Shown here one piece after another: positions 14,281 through 22,390 of a stretch of 24,518 bases of DNA (position 1 is the first letter of the stretch; each line of letters begins with the position of its first letter). Position numbers and translations under genes: made by a program. Source of the stretch: an uncultured Eubacteriales bacterium. Its GTDB lineage: Bacteria > Bacillota > Clostridia > Oscillospirales > CAG-272. Where the stretch lies: the NCBI GenBank assembly GCA_934365155.1, contig CAKRMZ010000023.1:1-24518 (forward strand). Reading direction: 5' to 3'. The notes under the pieces were generated by a model that was not told where the DNA came from, searched no databases, and saw only the letters and a list, made by a program, of their open reading frames with translations.

Positions 14281-17200
14281 TTATTTATAAAGCTCGGTAA
14301 GCTTGTTCAAACGCTCATATTTTGCTTTTGCGGTAGCATCCGCTTTCTCAAAGAGTTTTTCTGCTCTTTCAGGGAATTGCTGAGCCAAACGGTTGTAACG
14401 GGTTTCGCTCTTGATGAAGTCAATGTAGTTTGCGGTAGGCGCTTTGCTGTCGATGGTGAGCGGGTTTTTGCCTTCGGCTTTCAGAGCCGGGTTGTAGCGG
14501 AACAAGTTCCAGTAACCGGCTTCAACCGCTTTCTTCATTTCAGCCTGGCAGTTAATCATACCGCCTTTCAAACCATGCATTTCACAAGGTGAGTAACCGA
14601 TGATGATGGAAGGACCGTTATATGCTTCGGCTTCGTTTAATGCTTTGATGGTCTGATTCATATCAGCGCCCATCGCGATTTGAGCAACATATACATAGCC
14701 GTAAGACATAGCGATTTCGGCAAGATTCTTCTTGCTGATGGCTTTACCGGAAGCAGCAAACTGTGCAACCTGTCCGATGTTTGAAGCTTTGGAAGCCTGT
14801 CCGCCCGTGTTGGAGTAAACTTCGGTATCGAATACCATAATGTTGACATTTTCGCCGGATGCAATTACATGATCCAAGCCGCCGAATCCGATATCGTATG
14901 CCCAACCGTCACCGCCGAAGATCCAAATGGATTTCTTGGAAAGGTAATTCTTATTCGCAAGAATTTCCTGAACCTTTTCATCCTTTTTGCATGTTTCGCA
15001 GGATTCCAGTGTAGCAATCAATTTTTTCGTTGCAGCTTCGTTTGCTTTACCGTCATCCAGAGTAGCTAAATATTCGGTAAAGATTGCTTTCTTATCAGCA
15101 TCTGCAACCTTTTCTTCCAACTCGCGAACATATCCGATCAGTCTCTGACGGATGGTGTTCTGGCCGAGGAACATACCAAGACCGTGTTCTGCGTTGTCTT
15201 CAAACAAGCTGTTTGCCCAAGCGGGTCCGTGTCCGGAGCAACGGTTAACGGTATAAGGTGTAGCCGGTGCGCTGCCGCCCCAAATGGAGGAACAGCCGGT
15301 TGCGTTCGAGATATACATTCTTTCGCCGAAGAGCTGAGTAATCAAGCGAGCATAAGAGGTTTCAGCACAGCCTGCGCAGGAGCCGGAGAATTCAAGCAGC
15401 GGCTGATTGAACTGGCTGCCTTTGATGGAAGTATCGGCAAACGGAGTCGCTTTCTTTGTAACGGTTTTTACGTTGTAGTCGAAAGCAGCCTGCTGATCCA
15501 TCTGGCTTTCCTGAGGAACCATCTTGAGTGCTTTTTCTTTTGCGGGACATACACCGACACAAACGCCGCATCCCATACAATCCAACGGGCTGATGCTCAT
15601 GGTGAACTGATAGTTCTCGCAGCCCTTACCTTTCATGGGGATGAGTTTTTCCGAAGCAGGTGCATTCTTCACTTCGTTTTCATCCAAAGCATAAGGACGA
15701 ATGGTAGCGTGCGGGCAAACATAAGCGCACTGGTTACATTGGATACAGTTTTCCGGAATCCATTCCGGTACATCCACTGCAACGCCGCGTTTTTCATAAG
15801 CTGCGGAACCCTGCGGGAATGTGCCGTCTGCGTATTCTACGAATGTAGAAACCGGCAAAGCGTCACCGTTCATTTTAGAAACCGGCATTACAATGTCTTT
15901 TACAAATTTGACAAGCTCCGGTCTGTTGCCTTGAATGTTCTCGACTTTTTCTTCCGCTTCAATGTTTTTCCAAGCTGCCGGAACATCGACTTTGACAATT
16001 GCATCCACGCCGGCGTCAATTGCTTTGTAGTTGAGCTCGACGACATTCATACCTTTTTTGAGGTAGGATTTCTTTGCATATTGTTTCATGTAGTCAACGG
16101 CTTCTTCAATCGGCATAATGTTAGCAAGAGCAAAGAAAGCGGATTGCAAAATGGTGTTGGTGCGTTTGCCCATACCGATTTCACGTGCTTTGTCGATTGC
16201 GTTAACAATATAGAATTTAATATCGTTGTTGGCAATGTATTTTTTAACATCTGCAGGCAAATGACGCTCCAACTCATCGGGAGTCCACTGACAGTTCAGA
16301 AGGAATACACCGCCCGGCTTAACATCGTTTACGATTTTATAACCTTTTACGATGTAAGAAGGATTGTGGCAGGCAACAAAGTCTGCTTTGTTAATGTAAT
16401 AGGGAGATTTGATCGGTTTGTCACCGAAACGAAGGTGGGAAATGGTGATACCGCCGGTTTTCTTAGAGTCATACTGGAAGTATGCCTGAATGAATTTGTC
16501 GGTATGGTCACCGATGATTTTAATGGAGTTCTTATTGGCACCGACTGTTCCGTCACCGCCGAGTCCCCAGAATTTGCAACTGATGGTACCGGCAGGAGCG
16601 GTATCCGGAGCGGGCTTTTCTTCCAAGGAAAGCTCGGTAACGTCATCGACGATACCGATGGTGAAGTTTGCTTTCGGCTCGTCCTTTGCAAGATTGTCAT
16701 ATACTGCAAAGATCGAAGACGGAGGAGTATCCTTTGAACCGAGACCGTAACGACCGCCTACTACTTTTGCTGTTCTTCCTTTGGAAGCCAAAGCAGCAAC
16801 AACATCAAGATACAACGGTTCGCCGAGAGAGCCGGGTTCTTTGGTACGGTCCAGAACGGCAATTTTCTTTGCGCTGGCAGGGATAGCTTCTAACAGCTTG
16901 TCCGCAACAAAAGGACGATACAGACGAACTTTAACCAGGCCGACTTTTTCACCTTTTGCCATCATGTAATCAATAACCTCTTCTGCTACGTCGCAGATGG
17001 AGCCCATTGCGATGATTACGCGATCAGCGTCCGGAGCGCCGTAATAGTTGAAGAGTTTATAGTTTGTTCCGATTTTGGCATTGACTTTATCCATGTATTC
17101 TTCCACAATTGCCGGAAGTGCATCATAGTATTTGTTACATGCTTCACGATGCTGGAAGAAGATATCGCCGTTTTCGGCAGAACCGCGAAGAACGGGATGT

Positions 17201-17832
17201 TCCGGGTTGATTGCACGTGCGCGGAATTCGGCAATGGCGTCTTTATCCACCATTTCTTTCAGTTCGTCATAATCCCATGCTTCAATTTTCTGAATTTCAT
17301 GAGAAGTACGGAAACCGTCAAAAAAGTTGATAAACGGAACGCGGCCTTTGATGGTTGCAAGGTGAGCAACCGCACCGAGGTCCATTACTTCTTGAGGGTT
17401 GGAGTTTGCCATCATTGCATAACCGGTTTGACGGCATGCATAAACGTCGGAATGGTCGCCGAAGATGTTCAGTGCATGGGACGCAACGCAACGAGCGGAA
17501 ACGTGAATTACGTTGGGAAGAAGCTCGCCGGCAATTTTATACATATTCGGGATCATTAAGAGAAGTCCCTGAGATGCAGTATAAGTGGTGGTAAGAGCAC
17601 CGGCTGCAAGGCTACCGTGCACTGCACCGGCCGCACCTGCTTCCGATTGCATTTCTACAACGCGAACCTTATCGTTGAAAATGTTGTTAAGACCGGTTGC
17701 AGACCAAGTGTCGGTCAGTTCGGCCATAACGCTGGATGGGGTGATCGGGTAAATCGCTGCAACTTCTGTAAATGCATAGCTGACATGTGCTGCGGCGGTA
17801 TTACCGTCCATGGATATTTTTTTTCTAGCCAT
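14281..17832 (-). CDS. nifJ: Pyruvate:ferredoxin (flavodoxin) oxidoreductase
   Basis: A 1183-aa single-chain PFOR that oxidises pyruvate with CoA to acetyl-CoA and CO2, reducing ferredoxin; it is the central energy step of fermentative anaerobes. All domains are in order: the N-terminal pyrimidine-binding domain with AAIYPITPSS (~25-34), the gamma-type domain (~420-620), the two-cluster ferredoxin insert with CIQCNQCAYVCP (~697) and CMGCGVCVGVCP (~752), and the C-terminal TPP domain with the third-cluster cysteines GSCAGC (~817) and the GDGWAYDIGFGG diphosphate motif (~974). Nothing is missing. AGGAGG stands seven bases before ATG 17832. It is monocistronic, between a good promoter with palindromes and a strong terminator. 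The thiT gene nearby imports the vitamin from which its cofactor is made. Confidence 0.98.
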   Translation of the reverse strand: MARKKISMDGNTAAAHVSYAFTEVAAIYPITPSSVMAELTDTWSATGLNNIFNDKVRVVEMQSEAGAAGAVHGSLAAGALTTTYTASQGLLLMIPNMYKIAGELLPNVIHVSARCVASHALNIFGDHSDVYACRQTGYAMMANSNPQEVMDLGAVAHLATIKGRVPFINFFDGFRTSHEIQKIEAWDYDELKEMVDKDAIAEFRARAINPEHPVLRGSAENGDIFFQHREACNKYYDALPAIVEEYMDKVNAKIGTNYKLFNYYGAPDADRVIIAMGSICDVAEEVIDYMMAKGEKVGLVKVRLYRPFVADKLLEAIPASAKKIAVLDRTKEPGSLGEPLYLDVVAALASKGRTAKVVGGRYGLGSKDTPPSSIFAVYDNLAKDEPKANFTIGIVDDVTELSLEEKPAPDTAPAGTISCKFWGLGGDGTVGANKNSIKIIGDHTDKFIQAYFQYDSKKTGGITISHLRFGDKPIKSPYYINKADFVACHNPSYIVKGYKIVNDVKPGGVFLLNCQWTPDELERHLPADVKKYIANNDIKFYIVNAIDKAREIGMGKRTNTILQSAFFALANIMPIEEAVDYMKQYAKKSYLKKGMNVVELNYKAIDAGVDAIVKVDVPAAWKNIEAEEKVENIQGNRPELVKFVKDIVMPVSKMNGDALPVSTFVEYADGTFPQGSAAYEKRGVAVDVPEWIPENCIQCNQCAYVCPHATIRPYALDENEVKNAPASEKLIPMKGKGCENYQFTMSISPLDCMGCGVCVGVCPAKEKALKMVPQESQMDQQAAFDYNVKTVTKKATPFADTSIKGSQFNQPLLEFSGSCAGCAETSYARLITQLFGERMYISNATGCSSIWGGSAPATPYTVNRCSGHGPAWANSLFEDNAEHGLGMFLGQNTIRQRLIGYVRELEEKVADADKKAIFTEYLATLDDGKANEAATKKLIATLESCETCKKDEKVQEILANKNYLSKKSIWIFGGDGWAYDIGFGGLDHVIASGENVNIMVFDTEVYSNTGGQASKASNIGQVAQFAASGKAISKKNLAEIAMSYGYVYVAQIAMGADMNQTIKALNEAEAYNGPSIIIGYSPCEMHGLKGGMINCQAEMKKAVEAGYWNLFRYNPALKAEGKNPLTIDSKAPTANYIDFIKSETRYNRLAQQFPERAEKLFEKADATAKAKYERLNKLTELYK

Positions 17833-17859
17833 GTTGTTTCCTCCTGATATTATAAAAGT

Positions 17860-17875
17860 TGATAAAACTTTATCA
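17860..17875. promoter_or_regulatory. Palindrome in the nifJ leader (possible operator)
   Basis: TGATAAA-AC-TTTATCA, 7-bp arms with a 2-base centre, lies 12-27 bases downstream of the -10 and just before the ribosome binding site. It could be a protein site in DNA; its low GC makes a stable RNA hairpin unlikely. Confidence 0.4.
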
Positions 17876-17886
17876 TTTACTAAATT

Positions 17887-17915
17887 ATCATATCACTTTT
17901 TGCGTAAAATGTAAA
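17887..17915 (-). promoter_or_regulatory. Promoter for nifJ
   Basis: TTTACA (17915-17910), a 17-base spacer and TATGAT (17892-17887) on the minus strand. The leader is about 50 bases. Confidence 0.65.
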
Positions 17916-17924
17916 TGTTTTACA
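17910..17924. promoter_or_regulatory. Palindrome over the nifJ -35 box (possible operator)
   Basis: TGTAAA-TGT-TTTACA, a perfect 6-3-6 inverted repeat whose one arm is the -35 box itself. A bound protein would block or contact RNA polymerase. No known consensus is claimed. Confidence 0.4.
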
Positions 17925-18016
17925 CCGAAAAACTGTAAAAAAATTATTTCATTATTCATTTATATTGTCCAAATGAAAGAAAGAGTAAAGAAAAGCAGGA
18001 TTTTGATTGCAAAGCT

Positions 18017-18045
18017 TTGCATAATATGGTAAAATATAGTATAAT
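18017..18045 (+). promoter_or_regulatory. Promoter for the yifB/comM-like gene
   Basis: TTGCAT (18017-18022), 17 bases and TATAAT (18040-18045). An overlapping alternative, TTGCAA (18007-18012), 17 bases and TAAAAT (18030-18035), is about as good. Both would give a leader of 85-95 bases. Confidence 0.65.
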
Positions 18046-18136
18046 TGATTGGTAATTGGTATTTGATGAAACCGGAAAGCGGCAGATGAAAACCGCCTTA
18101 ATTAACATACAGAAAACTGAAACGGAGGATTTTGAA

Positions 18137-19675
18137 ATGTTAGCGACGGTATATTCCGCAGGGATTTTAGGAATCGACGGTTTTTTGACAACCGTCGAAT
18201 GCAACGCACAGGAAAAAATACCGCAGTTTGAAATTGTGGGACTTCCGGATATGGCAGTGCGCGAATCCAAGGAACGGGTAAAGGCGGCGATTGAAAACAG
18301 CGGATTTGCTTTTCCCGATTGCGCACTGACTGTCAACTTAGCGCCGGCGGATTTAAAGAAAGAGGGTTCCGGTTTTGATCTTGCGATATTAATCAGCATC
18401 TTGACGGTATCGGGACATTTCTCGGACGATGCGGTTTCCGATCGGCAATGCTTTATCGGCGAAGTCTCTCTTTCGGGAACGATTCGCCCCCTGCACGGTG
18501 TGCTTAATATGTGCTTAGCCGTAAAAGAACAGGGAATTTGCGAAATATTTGTTCCGGCGGAAAACGCACGGGAAGCATCTGTCGTTTCGGGACTTACGGT
18601 ATATGCTGTTCATACGGTAGCAGAACTTTGCGATCATTTACGAGCCGTACATATGATAAAGCCTACGGTGTTTGATCGAGAGGAATTTTTGCGGGAAAGA
18701 ATGAAATATCCGGTTGATTTTTCAGAGGTTCGCGGTCAGCAGAGAGCCAAACGGGCTTTGGAAATTGCGGCAGCCGGGGGACACAGTATTCTATTGATCG
18801 GGCCTCCCGGAACCGGAAAAAGTATGTTAGCCAAGCGCTTGCCGACCATTTTGCCGCAAATGGAATTTGAGGAAATGTTAGAGAGCACAAGAATTCATTC
18901 GGTTGCAGGAACGTTATCGGAGGAGATTCCGATTATTGCAACGCGGCCGTTCCGTTCTCCGCACCATACGGCTTCGTCGGCGGGACTGGCGGGCGGCGGA
19001 AGAAACGTTCGTCCGGGTGAAATATCTCTGGCGCATAACGGGGTATTATTTTTAGATGAACTTCCAGAGTTCCGCAGCGATGTGATGGAAGCGCTTCGGC
19101 AGCCATTGGAAGACGGAACGGTTTCTGTTACCCGAGTGAACGGGAAAATGATGTTTCCTGCGGATTTTATGCTCGTTTGTGCCATGAATCCCTGTAAGTG
19201 CGGCTATTTCGGACATCCGACCCACCGCTGTACCTGCACACCCTCTTCCATTCATAAATATATTTCAAGAATTTCCGGACCGTTGTTAGATCGAATCGAT
19301 ATTCAAATAGAACTTCCCTCGCTCAGTTATGATGAGCTTGCCAAAAACGGAGAAGAGGAGAGCTCGGAATCCATTCGTGAGCGCGTGAACCGTGCGAGAA
19401 AAATTGCGGTAGAGCGCGGGCGTCGGGACGGGATATTTGCCAATGCCAAAATGACGCCGAAAACCATTCGAAAGTATTGCGTCCTTTCCGATCAAGCAAA
19501 ACTGTTATTGAAGAGTGCTTTTTCGTCGTTAGGCCTTTCGGCGAGAGGGTATGACCGTATTTTGCGTGTTTCCAGAACGATTGCCGACTTAGAGGGATCG
19601 GAGCGAATTGAACAAAATCATATTGCGGAGGCCATTCAGCTTCGAAGTTTGGATCGAAAATATTTTAATCGTTAA
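18137..19675 (+). CDS. YifB/ComM-like Mg-chelatase-type AAA+ ATPase
   Basis: A 512-aa AAA+ protein of the YifB family. Haemophilus ComM, a member, is a branch-migration helicase used in natural transformation. The N-terminal ChlI-like domain (~1-170) has the typical GLPDMAVRESKERVKAA and NLAPADLKKEGSGFDLAI. The AAA+ core has Walker A GPPGTGKS at ~222-229, the RPFRSPHHTAS segment, Walker B LFLDELPEF and CAMNPCKCGYFGHP with its conserved Cys residues. The C-terminal helical domain ends with LSARGYDRILRVSRTIADLEG, also typical. Length is normal. The frame is open to 18056, but ATG 18137 with ACGGAGGA upstream begins the family's MLATVYSAGILGIDG. Monocistronic; divergent from nifJ. Confidence 0.95.
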   Translation: MLATVYSAGILGIDGFLTTVECNAQEKIPQFEIVGLPDMAVRESKERVKAAIENSGFAFPDCALTVNLAPADLKKEGSGFDLAILISILTVSGHFSDDAVSDRQCFIGEVSLSGTIRPLHGVLNMCLAVKEQGICEIFVPAENAREASVVSGLTVYAVHTVAELCDHLRAVHMIKPTVFDREEFLRERMKYPVDFSEVRGQQRAKRALEIAAAGGHSILLIGPPGTGKSMLAKRLPTILPQMEFEEMLESTRIHSVAGTLSEEIPIIATRPFRSPHHTASSAGLAGGGRNVRPGEISLAHNGVLFLDELPEFRSDVMEALRQPLEDGTVSVTRVNGKMMFPADFMLVCAMNPCKCGYFGHPTHRCTCTPSSIHKYISRISGPLLDRIDIQIELPSLSYDELAKNGEEESSESIRERVNRARKIAVERGRRDGIFANAKMTPKTIRKYCVLSDQAKLLLKSAFSSLGLSARGYDRILRVSRTIADLEGSERIEQNHIAEAIQLRSLDRKYFNR

Positions 19676-19732
19676 AATAAAACTAAAAAAGATATAAAAA
19701 AATTTAATTTTGTTTTTTGATTTAATATTTCT

Positions 19733-19851
19733 TGTGGAATAAAATCGAGGGGATTAGACAAAATCCTGTGGAAAAAGCTGTGGTGTTTGTTGAAAACCGC
19801 ATAAAACAAGCAAAAGTTTTCCACATATCCCACAAAAAACGGTGTGGAAAA
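19733..19851. other. Cluster of DnaA-box-like 9-mers (origin candidate)
   Basis: Three exact TTTTCCACA boxes occur: 19767-19775 (minus), 19817-19825 (plus) and 19843-19851 (minus). Two 8-of-9 matches flank or separate them: TATTCCACA at 19733-19741 (minus) and TTTTCAACA at 19788-19796 (minus). TTTTCCACA differs from the consensus TTATCCACA at one base. All lie in an AT-rich, gene-free stretch between yifB (stop 19675) and thiT (stop 20052), and are followed by a very AT-rich direct repeat. One exact 9-mer is expected about 0.2 times in both strands of a window this size, so three within 85 bases is not background. It may be oriC, a secondary DnaA-titrating site, or a DnaA-regulated element. 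Confidence 0.6.
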
Positions 19852-19873
19852 TAGCAAATGTTTTTTAAATTCG

Positions 19874-19910
19874 AAAATTAATTATTAAAACTGTTTTAAA
19901 AATTAATTAT
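19874..19910. repeat. 12-bp direct repeat in AT-rich DNA beside the DnaA boxes
   Basis: AAAATTAATTAT occurs at 19874-19885 and again at 19899-19910, 25 bases apart. Between and across them lies TTTAAATTC and TAAAACTGTTTTA, the latter a small palindrome. The 50 bases from 19861 hold almost no G or C. This is the composition expected of a DNA unwinding element, but no defined DnaA-trio run was identified. Confidence 0.5.
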
Positions 19911-20004
19911 GCTTGCTTTTGAGTGGATCCTTCTTATGGGACCGTCAAAATGATGCAAAAAACAAAAGAAACACGATTTTTTGGAGTGCTTTTTTATAAA
20001 AGAA

Positions 20005-20036
20005 AAACACGGAACCGATCCTTCGATTCCGTGTTT
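20005..20036 (-). terminator. Intrinsic terminator after thiT
   Basis: A 10-bp stem (AAACACGGAA / TTCCGTGTTT) with a 12-base loop; on the minus strand it is followed by TTCTTTTAT. It lies 15 bases past the thiT stop. Confidence 0.85.
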
Positions 20037-20051
20037 CTTTATGTAGCCTAT

Positions 20052-20879
20052 TTAATTGTTTTCGGATGTAATGGTTTTGCGGATCTGTTGCTGACGGATG
20101 ATTAACAGAACGGCAGAGATGACGACTGTTACTCCGGTGACAGCAATTACATAAACCCAATTGACCTCGGAGATTTGTGTAATATCGAAATATCCGTCTG
20201 TATTTGAAAGATGAGCAAAGACGCTGGCTGTATCAAATATCGTTGCCGCTGCAATCAAAAGACCGGAAACGACCGGAATCCACGGCAACACGGTTTTTTG
20301 CTGATTGGGTTTGAAACGGACGGGGAGTTCTGCACGGAAGTCCAAAACCGAACCGATATAGCAGGTTGCGACAAGCAAGACAATGGTTTCCGGAATCATA
20401 TAGGTGGCATTGTAAATGACTGAATACGTTAAAGCTGCCGATGTCGGAATGGAAAGTCCTTTCCAAACCGTTGCGCCGGAGAGAACATGGCAGATGTAGC
20501 GAAGAATGCATACTAAGAGAGCGCCGAGCATCATGGCTGTTGCCTGATTTTTGATCTTGTTGCGGAATATTCCGGAAAGGCCGATCACCGCAAAAGCAAT
20601 GATATAGTCCAAAAGAATAACGGCGACGATGCTTTGCCACGTAGTAAAATAACTCAAATTGTCCAGCCCGAAAAGCTGTTGAATGACGCCGTAGATAAGG
20701 CCGATGCCAAGCCCCCAAGCTGTGCCGTATCGGTAGGCAATAATTACAATGGGAAGCATGGAAGCAATGGTGATCGAGCCGCCGGCCGGCAGTTCTACAA
20801 TCTTCAGAACACTGAGAATGGTTGCCAGTGTAAGCATGATAGCGCTTTCCACTAACCTTTTTGTTTTTTGGTTTTCCAT
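20052..20879 (-). CDS. thiT: ECF thiamin transporter S component ThiT, with C-terminal extension
   Basis: A 275-aa membrane protein. Residues 1-190 match ThiT, the thiamin-binding S component of the energy-coupling factor importer: about six membrane segments, IASMLPIVIIAYRYG (38-52), the YGVIQQLFG segment, LLDYIIAFAVIGLSG (89-103) and RYICHVLSGATVW (127-139), whose aromatic residues line the thiamin site. Residues ~190-275 are extra compared with the ~180-200-residue family norm and hold two more hydrophobic segments (~198-222 and 241-261) around an acidic loop. ATG 20879 is behind GAGG with 7-base spacing. A TPP riboswitch precedes it on the same strand, which confirms the vitamin. The ECF energising module is not in the window. 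Confidence 0.93.
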   Translation of the reverse strand: MENQKTKRLVESAIMLTLATILSVLKIVELPAGGSITIASMLPIVIIAYRYGTAWGLGIGLIYGVIQQLFGLDNLSYFTTWQSIVAVILLDYIIAFAVIGLSGIFRNKIKNQATAMMLGALLVCILRYICHVLSGATVWKGLSIPTSAALTYSVIYNATYMIPETIVLLVATCYIGSVLDFRAELPVRFKPNQQKTVLPWIPVVSGLLIAAATIFDTASVFAHLSNTDGYFDITQISEVNWVYVIAVTGVTVVISAVLLIIRQQQIRKTITSENN

Positions 20880-20916
20880 AAAAAATCCTCGTCCTATAAA
20901 AAATATTGAACGATAT

Positions 20917-20954
20917 AAAAATAAAAAATGCCGTTCGATATCTTATCGTACGGC
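20917..20954 (-). terminator. Riboswitch expression-platform terminator for thiT
   Basis: On the minus strand GCCGT-A-CGATA / TATCG-A-ACGGC forms a 10-bp stem with one A/A mismatch and a 3-base loop (20954-20930). It is followed by ATTTTTTATTTTT. It lies between the TPP aptamer and the thiT ribosome binding site, so TPP binding would stop transcription here. Confidence 0.8.
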
Positions 20955-21000
20955 GTGCGAGTTTTTATTACCAATTTTTGAAAAACGGTGTATAATAAAA

Positions 21001-21092
21001 ATTCTCCCTGCGCCGGTATTATCCATATCAGGTTTAAAAGGGTTCGGATCCCCGCTTTGGAGATCTGTCTCAGCCTTGCAGCACCCCTGATT
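21001..21092 (-). ncRNA. TPP riboswitch (THI element)
   Basis: The minus strand carries the standard conserved blocks in order: CAGGGGTGCT, GGCTGAGA, then GAACCC, ACCTGAT, TGGATAATACCGGCGCAGGGA. These form the P1-P5 TPP aptamer, with P1 closed by AGGGG and the matching pyrimidines. It sits about 120 bases upstream of thiT, and a terminator hairpin lies between. High TPP should reduce thiT transcription. Confidence 0.95.
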
Positions 21093-21112
21093 TTTATATC
21101 CTTCTTTTTTAA

Positions 21113-21141
21113 ATTATATCACGCATTTTGAGAAAATACAA
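21113..21141 (-). promoter_or_regulatory. Promoter for the TPP riboswitch-thiT transcript
   Basis: TTGTAT (21141-21136), a 17-base spacer and a perfect TATAAT (21118-21113) on the minus strand, beginning transcription about 15 bases before the aptamer. Confidence 0.8.
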
Positions 21142-21274
21142 GGTGTTTTTGAATATTTTTGTTTAAAAACAGAAAAAAGGGATTATTTTTGAGATTTGAT
21201 TGATTGTGAACGGCAGGCTTTTACACGTGAAAGTATGGGAATGAACCGAAAATAAAAGATGGTTTGGAATGATG

Positions 21275-21303
21275 TTTACAAATTGCCAAGTTAATGATAT
21301 AAT
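21275..21303 (+). promoter_or_regulatory. Promoter for yybS-gdpP
   Basis: TTTACA (21275-21280), a 17-base spacer and TATAAT (21298-21303). It diverges from the thiT promoter; the ~130 bases between them show nothing else. Confidence 0.75.
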
Positions 21304-21343
21304 ATAACATTATCGGCTTATATATATTGGAAAGGATGTCAAA

Positions 21344-22309
21344 ATGCCCGAAGTTCAGGAAAAGACAAAAAAATATTTTTCACTGCCGATTCAATTGTGT
21401 TTTGCAGTTGCGGTGCTTCTTTGTTCGGTACTTAGTTTGCTGATGCGGGAGTTTTGGCTGGGAGTTTTGTTTTTGATAGCAGCCGCTTCCGGATATGCCT
21501 GTATGATCAAAGCAACATATCCCGTGCTCTTTTCGCTGGTTCCTCTTGCCTCGGTTGCTGTGGGCTTTTTGATTCCGGGAGTTAGCTTGTACGGATGCTT
21601 TCCGGTTGCTGTTTGGGTTCTGTGCGGGTGTTTGATTGCTGTGTTTCCGCAGCGAAAATATCCGAAAACATATTTGACAGCGTCTCTTTGCACTGCGATG
21701 CTTGTCTTGCTTTTTGTGTGGATCGTCCTGGTAATGGAACTTCAAACCGGCTCTTTTTCCTTTTCCGCACTAAAAAATGCGGTTAACGAGGGCTTTAATC
21801 AAGCGCAGCAAGCCGTGATAAATGCTTTTCAGGATTATGAGTATGTAGACGCAGAGCAAATATCCAATTTGTTCGCATGGTTGCCGGCATTTCTTCCGGG
21901 AATTTTAATAACGGTTGTTGAAATTACGGCATTGTGCATGATAGCCGTATATATGTTTTTAGTCAAAATATTTTCTTGCCGTGAGAAATTTGAAATTTCA
22001 GATCGTTCGTTAGAGGCCAGTCGTATATCAGCCGGCGTTTTTACGGTCGCATATTTGAGTTATGTGATTACCAGCGGAACAAACAGTGTCTTAACGGCGC
22101 TTTCCTGTAATCTTTGGTTGATCTTATTGCCGCTTTTTGTTCTCATTGGCTTCCAAGGCATTAAGCAGCGTTTTAAAATGCGAGCACTGATTTTTAATCG
22201 CTATATTTTTTATATTGGCTTTGTGTTAGTACTTTTGATGTATCCGTTTTTTGCCTTAACATTTATGGCTTTAATCGGCGTTTTTGAAACGTTTGCACGC
22301 AAACGCTGA
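21344..22309 (+). CDS. yybS: YybS-like DUF2232 membrane protein
   Basis: A 321-aa integral membrane protein with about eight hydrophobic segments (~15-33, 35-55, 57-75, 80-98, 108-128, 175-208, 230-270 and 285-315). I assign it to DUF2232/YybS by its topology and length and because it lies directly before gdpP and rplI, the order found in Bacillus subtilis (yybS-yybT-rplI). Its function is unknown; the middle of the protein (~133-170) is a soluble helix-rich loop. GAAAGGA precedes the ATG with about 8 bases. A strong promoter is upstream and gdpP starts 81 bases after its stop, without a clear terminator between, so they are probably one operon. Confidence 0.8.
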   Translation: MPEVQEKTKKYFSLPIQLCFAVAVLLCSVLSLLMREFWLGVLFLIAAASGYACMIKATYPVLFSLVPLASVAVGFLIPGVSLYGCFPVAVWVLCGCLIAVFPQRKYPKTYLTASLCTAMLVLLFVWIVLVMELQTGSFSFSALKNAVNEGFNQAQQAVINAFQDYEYVDAEQISNLFAWLPAFLPGILITVVEITALCMIAVYMFLVKIFSCREKFEISDRSLEASRISAGVFTVAYLSYVITSGTNSVLTALSCNLWLILLPLFVLIGFQGIKQRFKMRALIFNRYIFYIGFVLVLLMYPFFALTFMALIGVFETFARKR

Positions 22310-22390
22310 CCCAGCGGCAAGCCGTTTTATGTAAATTTGCTGTTTTTGTTTGACACGGTTACGGAAAACAATAAAATTCGGGAGGAAGAG

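Noticed and set aside
15184..16737. A 517-codon open frame antisense to nifJ
   Set aside because: It lies wholly inside the certain nifJ gene, has no ribosome site, and its protein is a low-complexity C/F/V-rich sequence as expected from the complement of biased codons.
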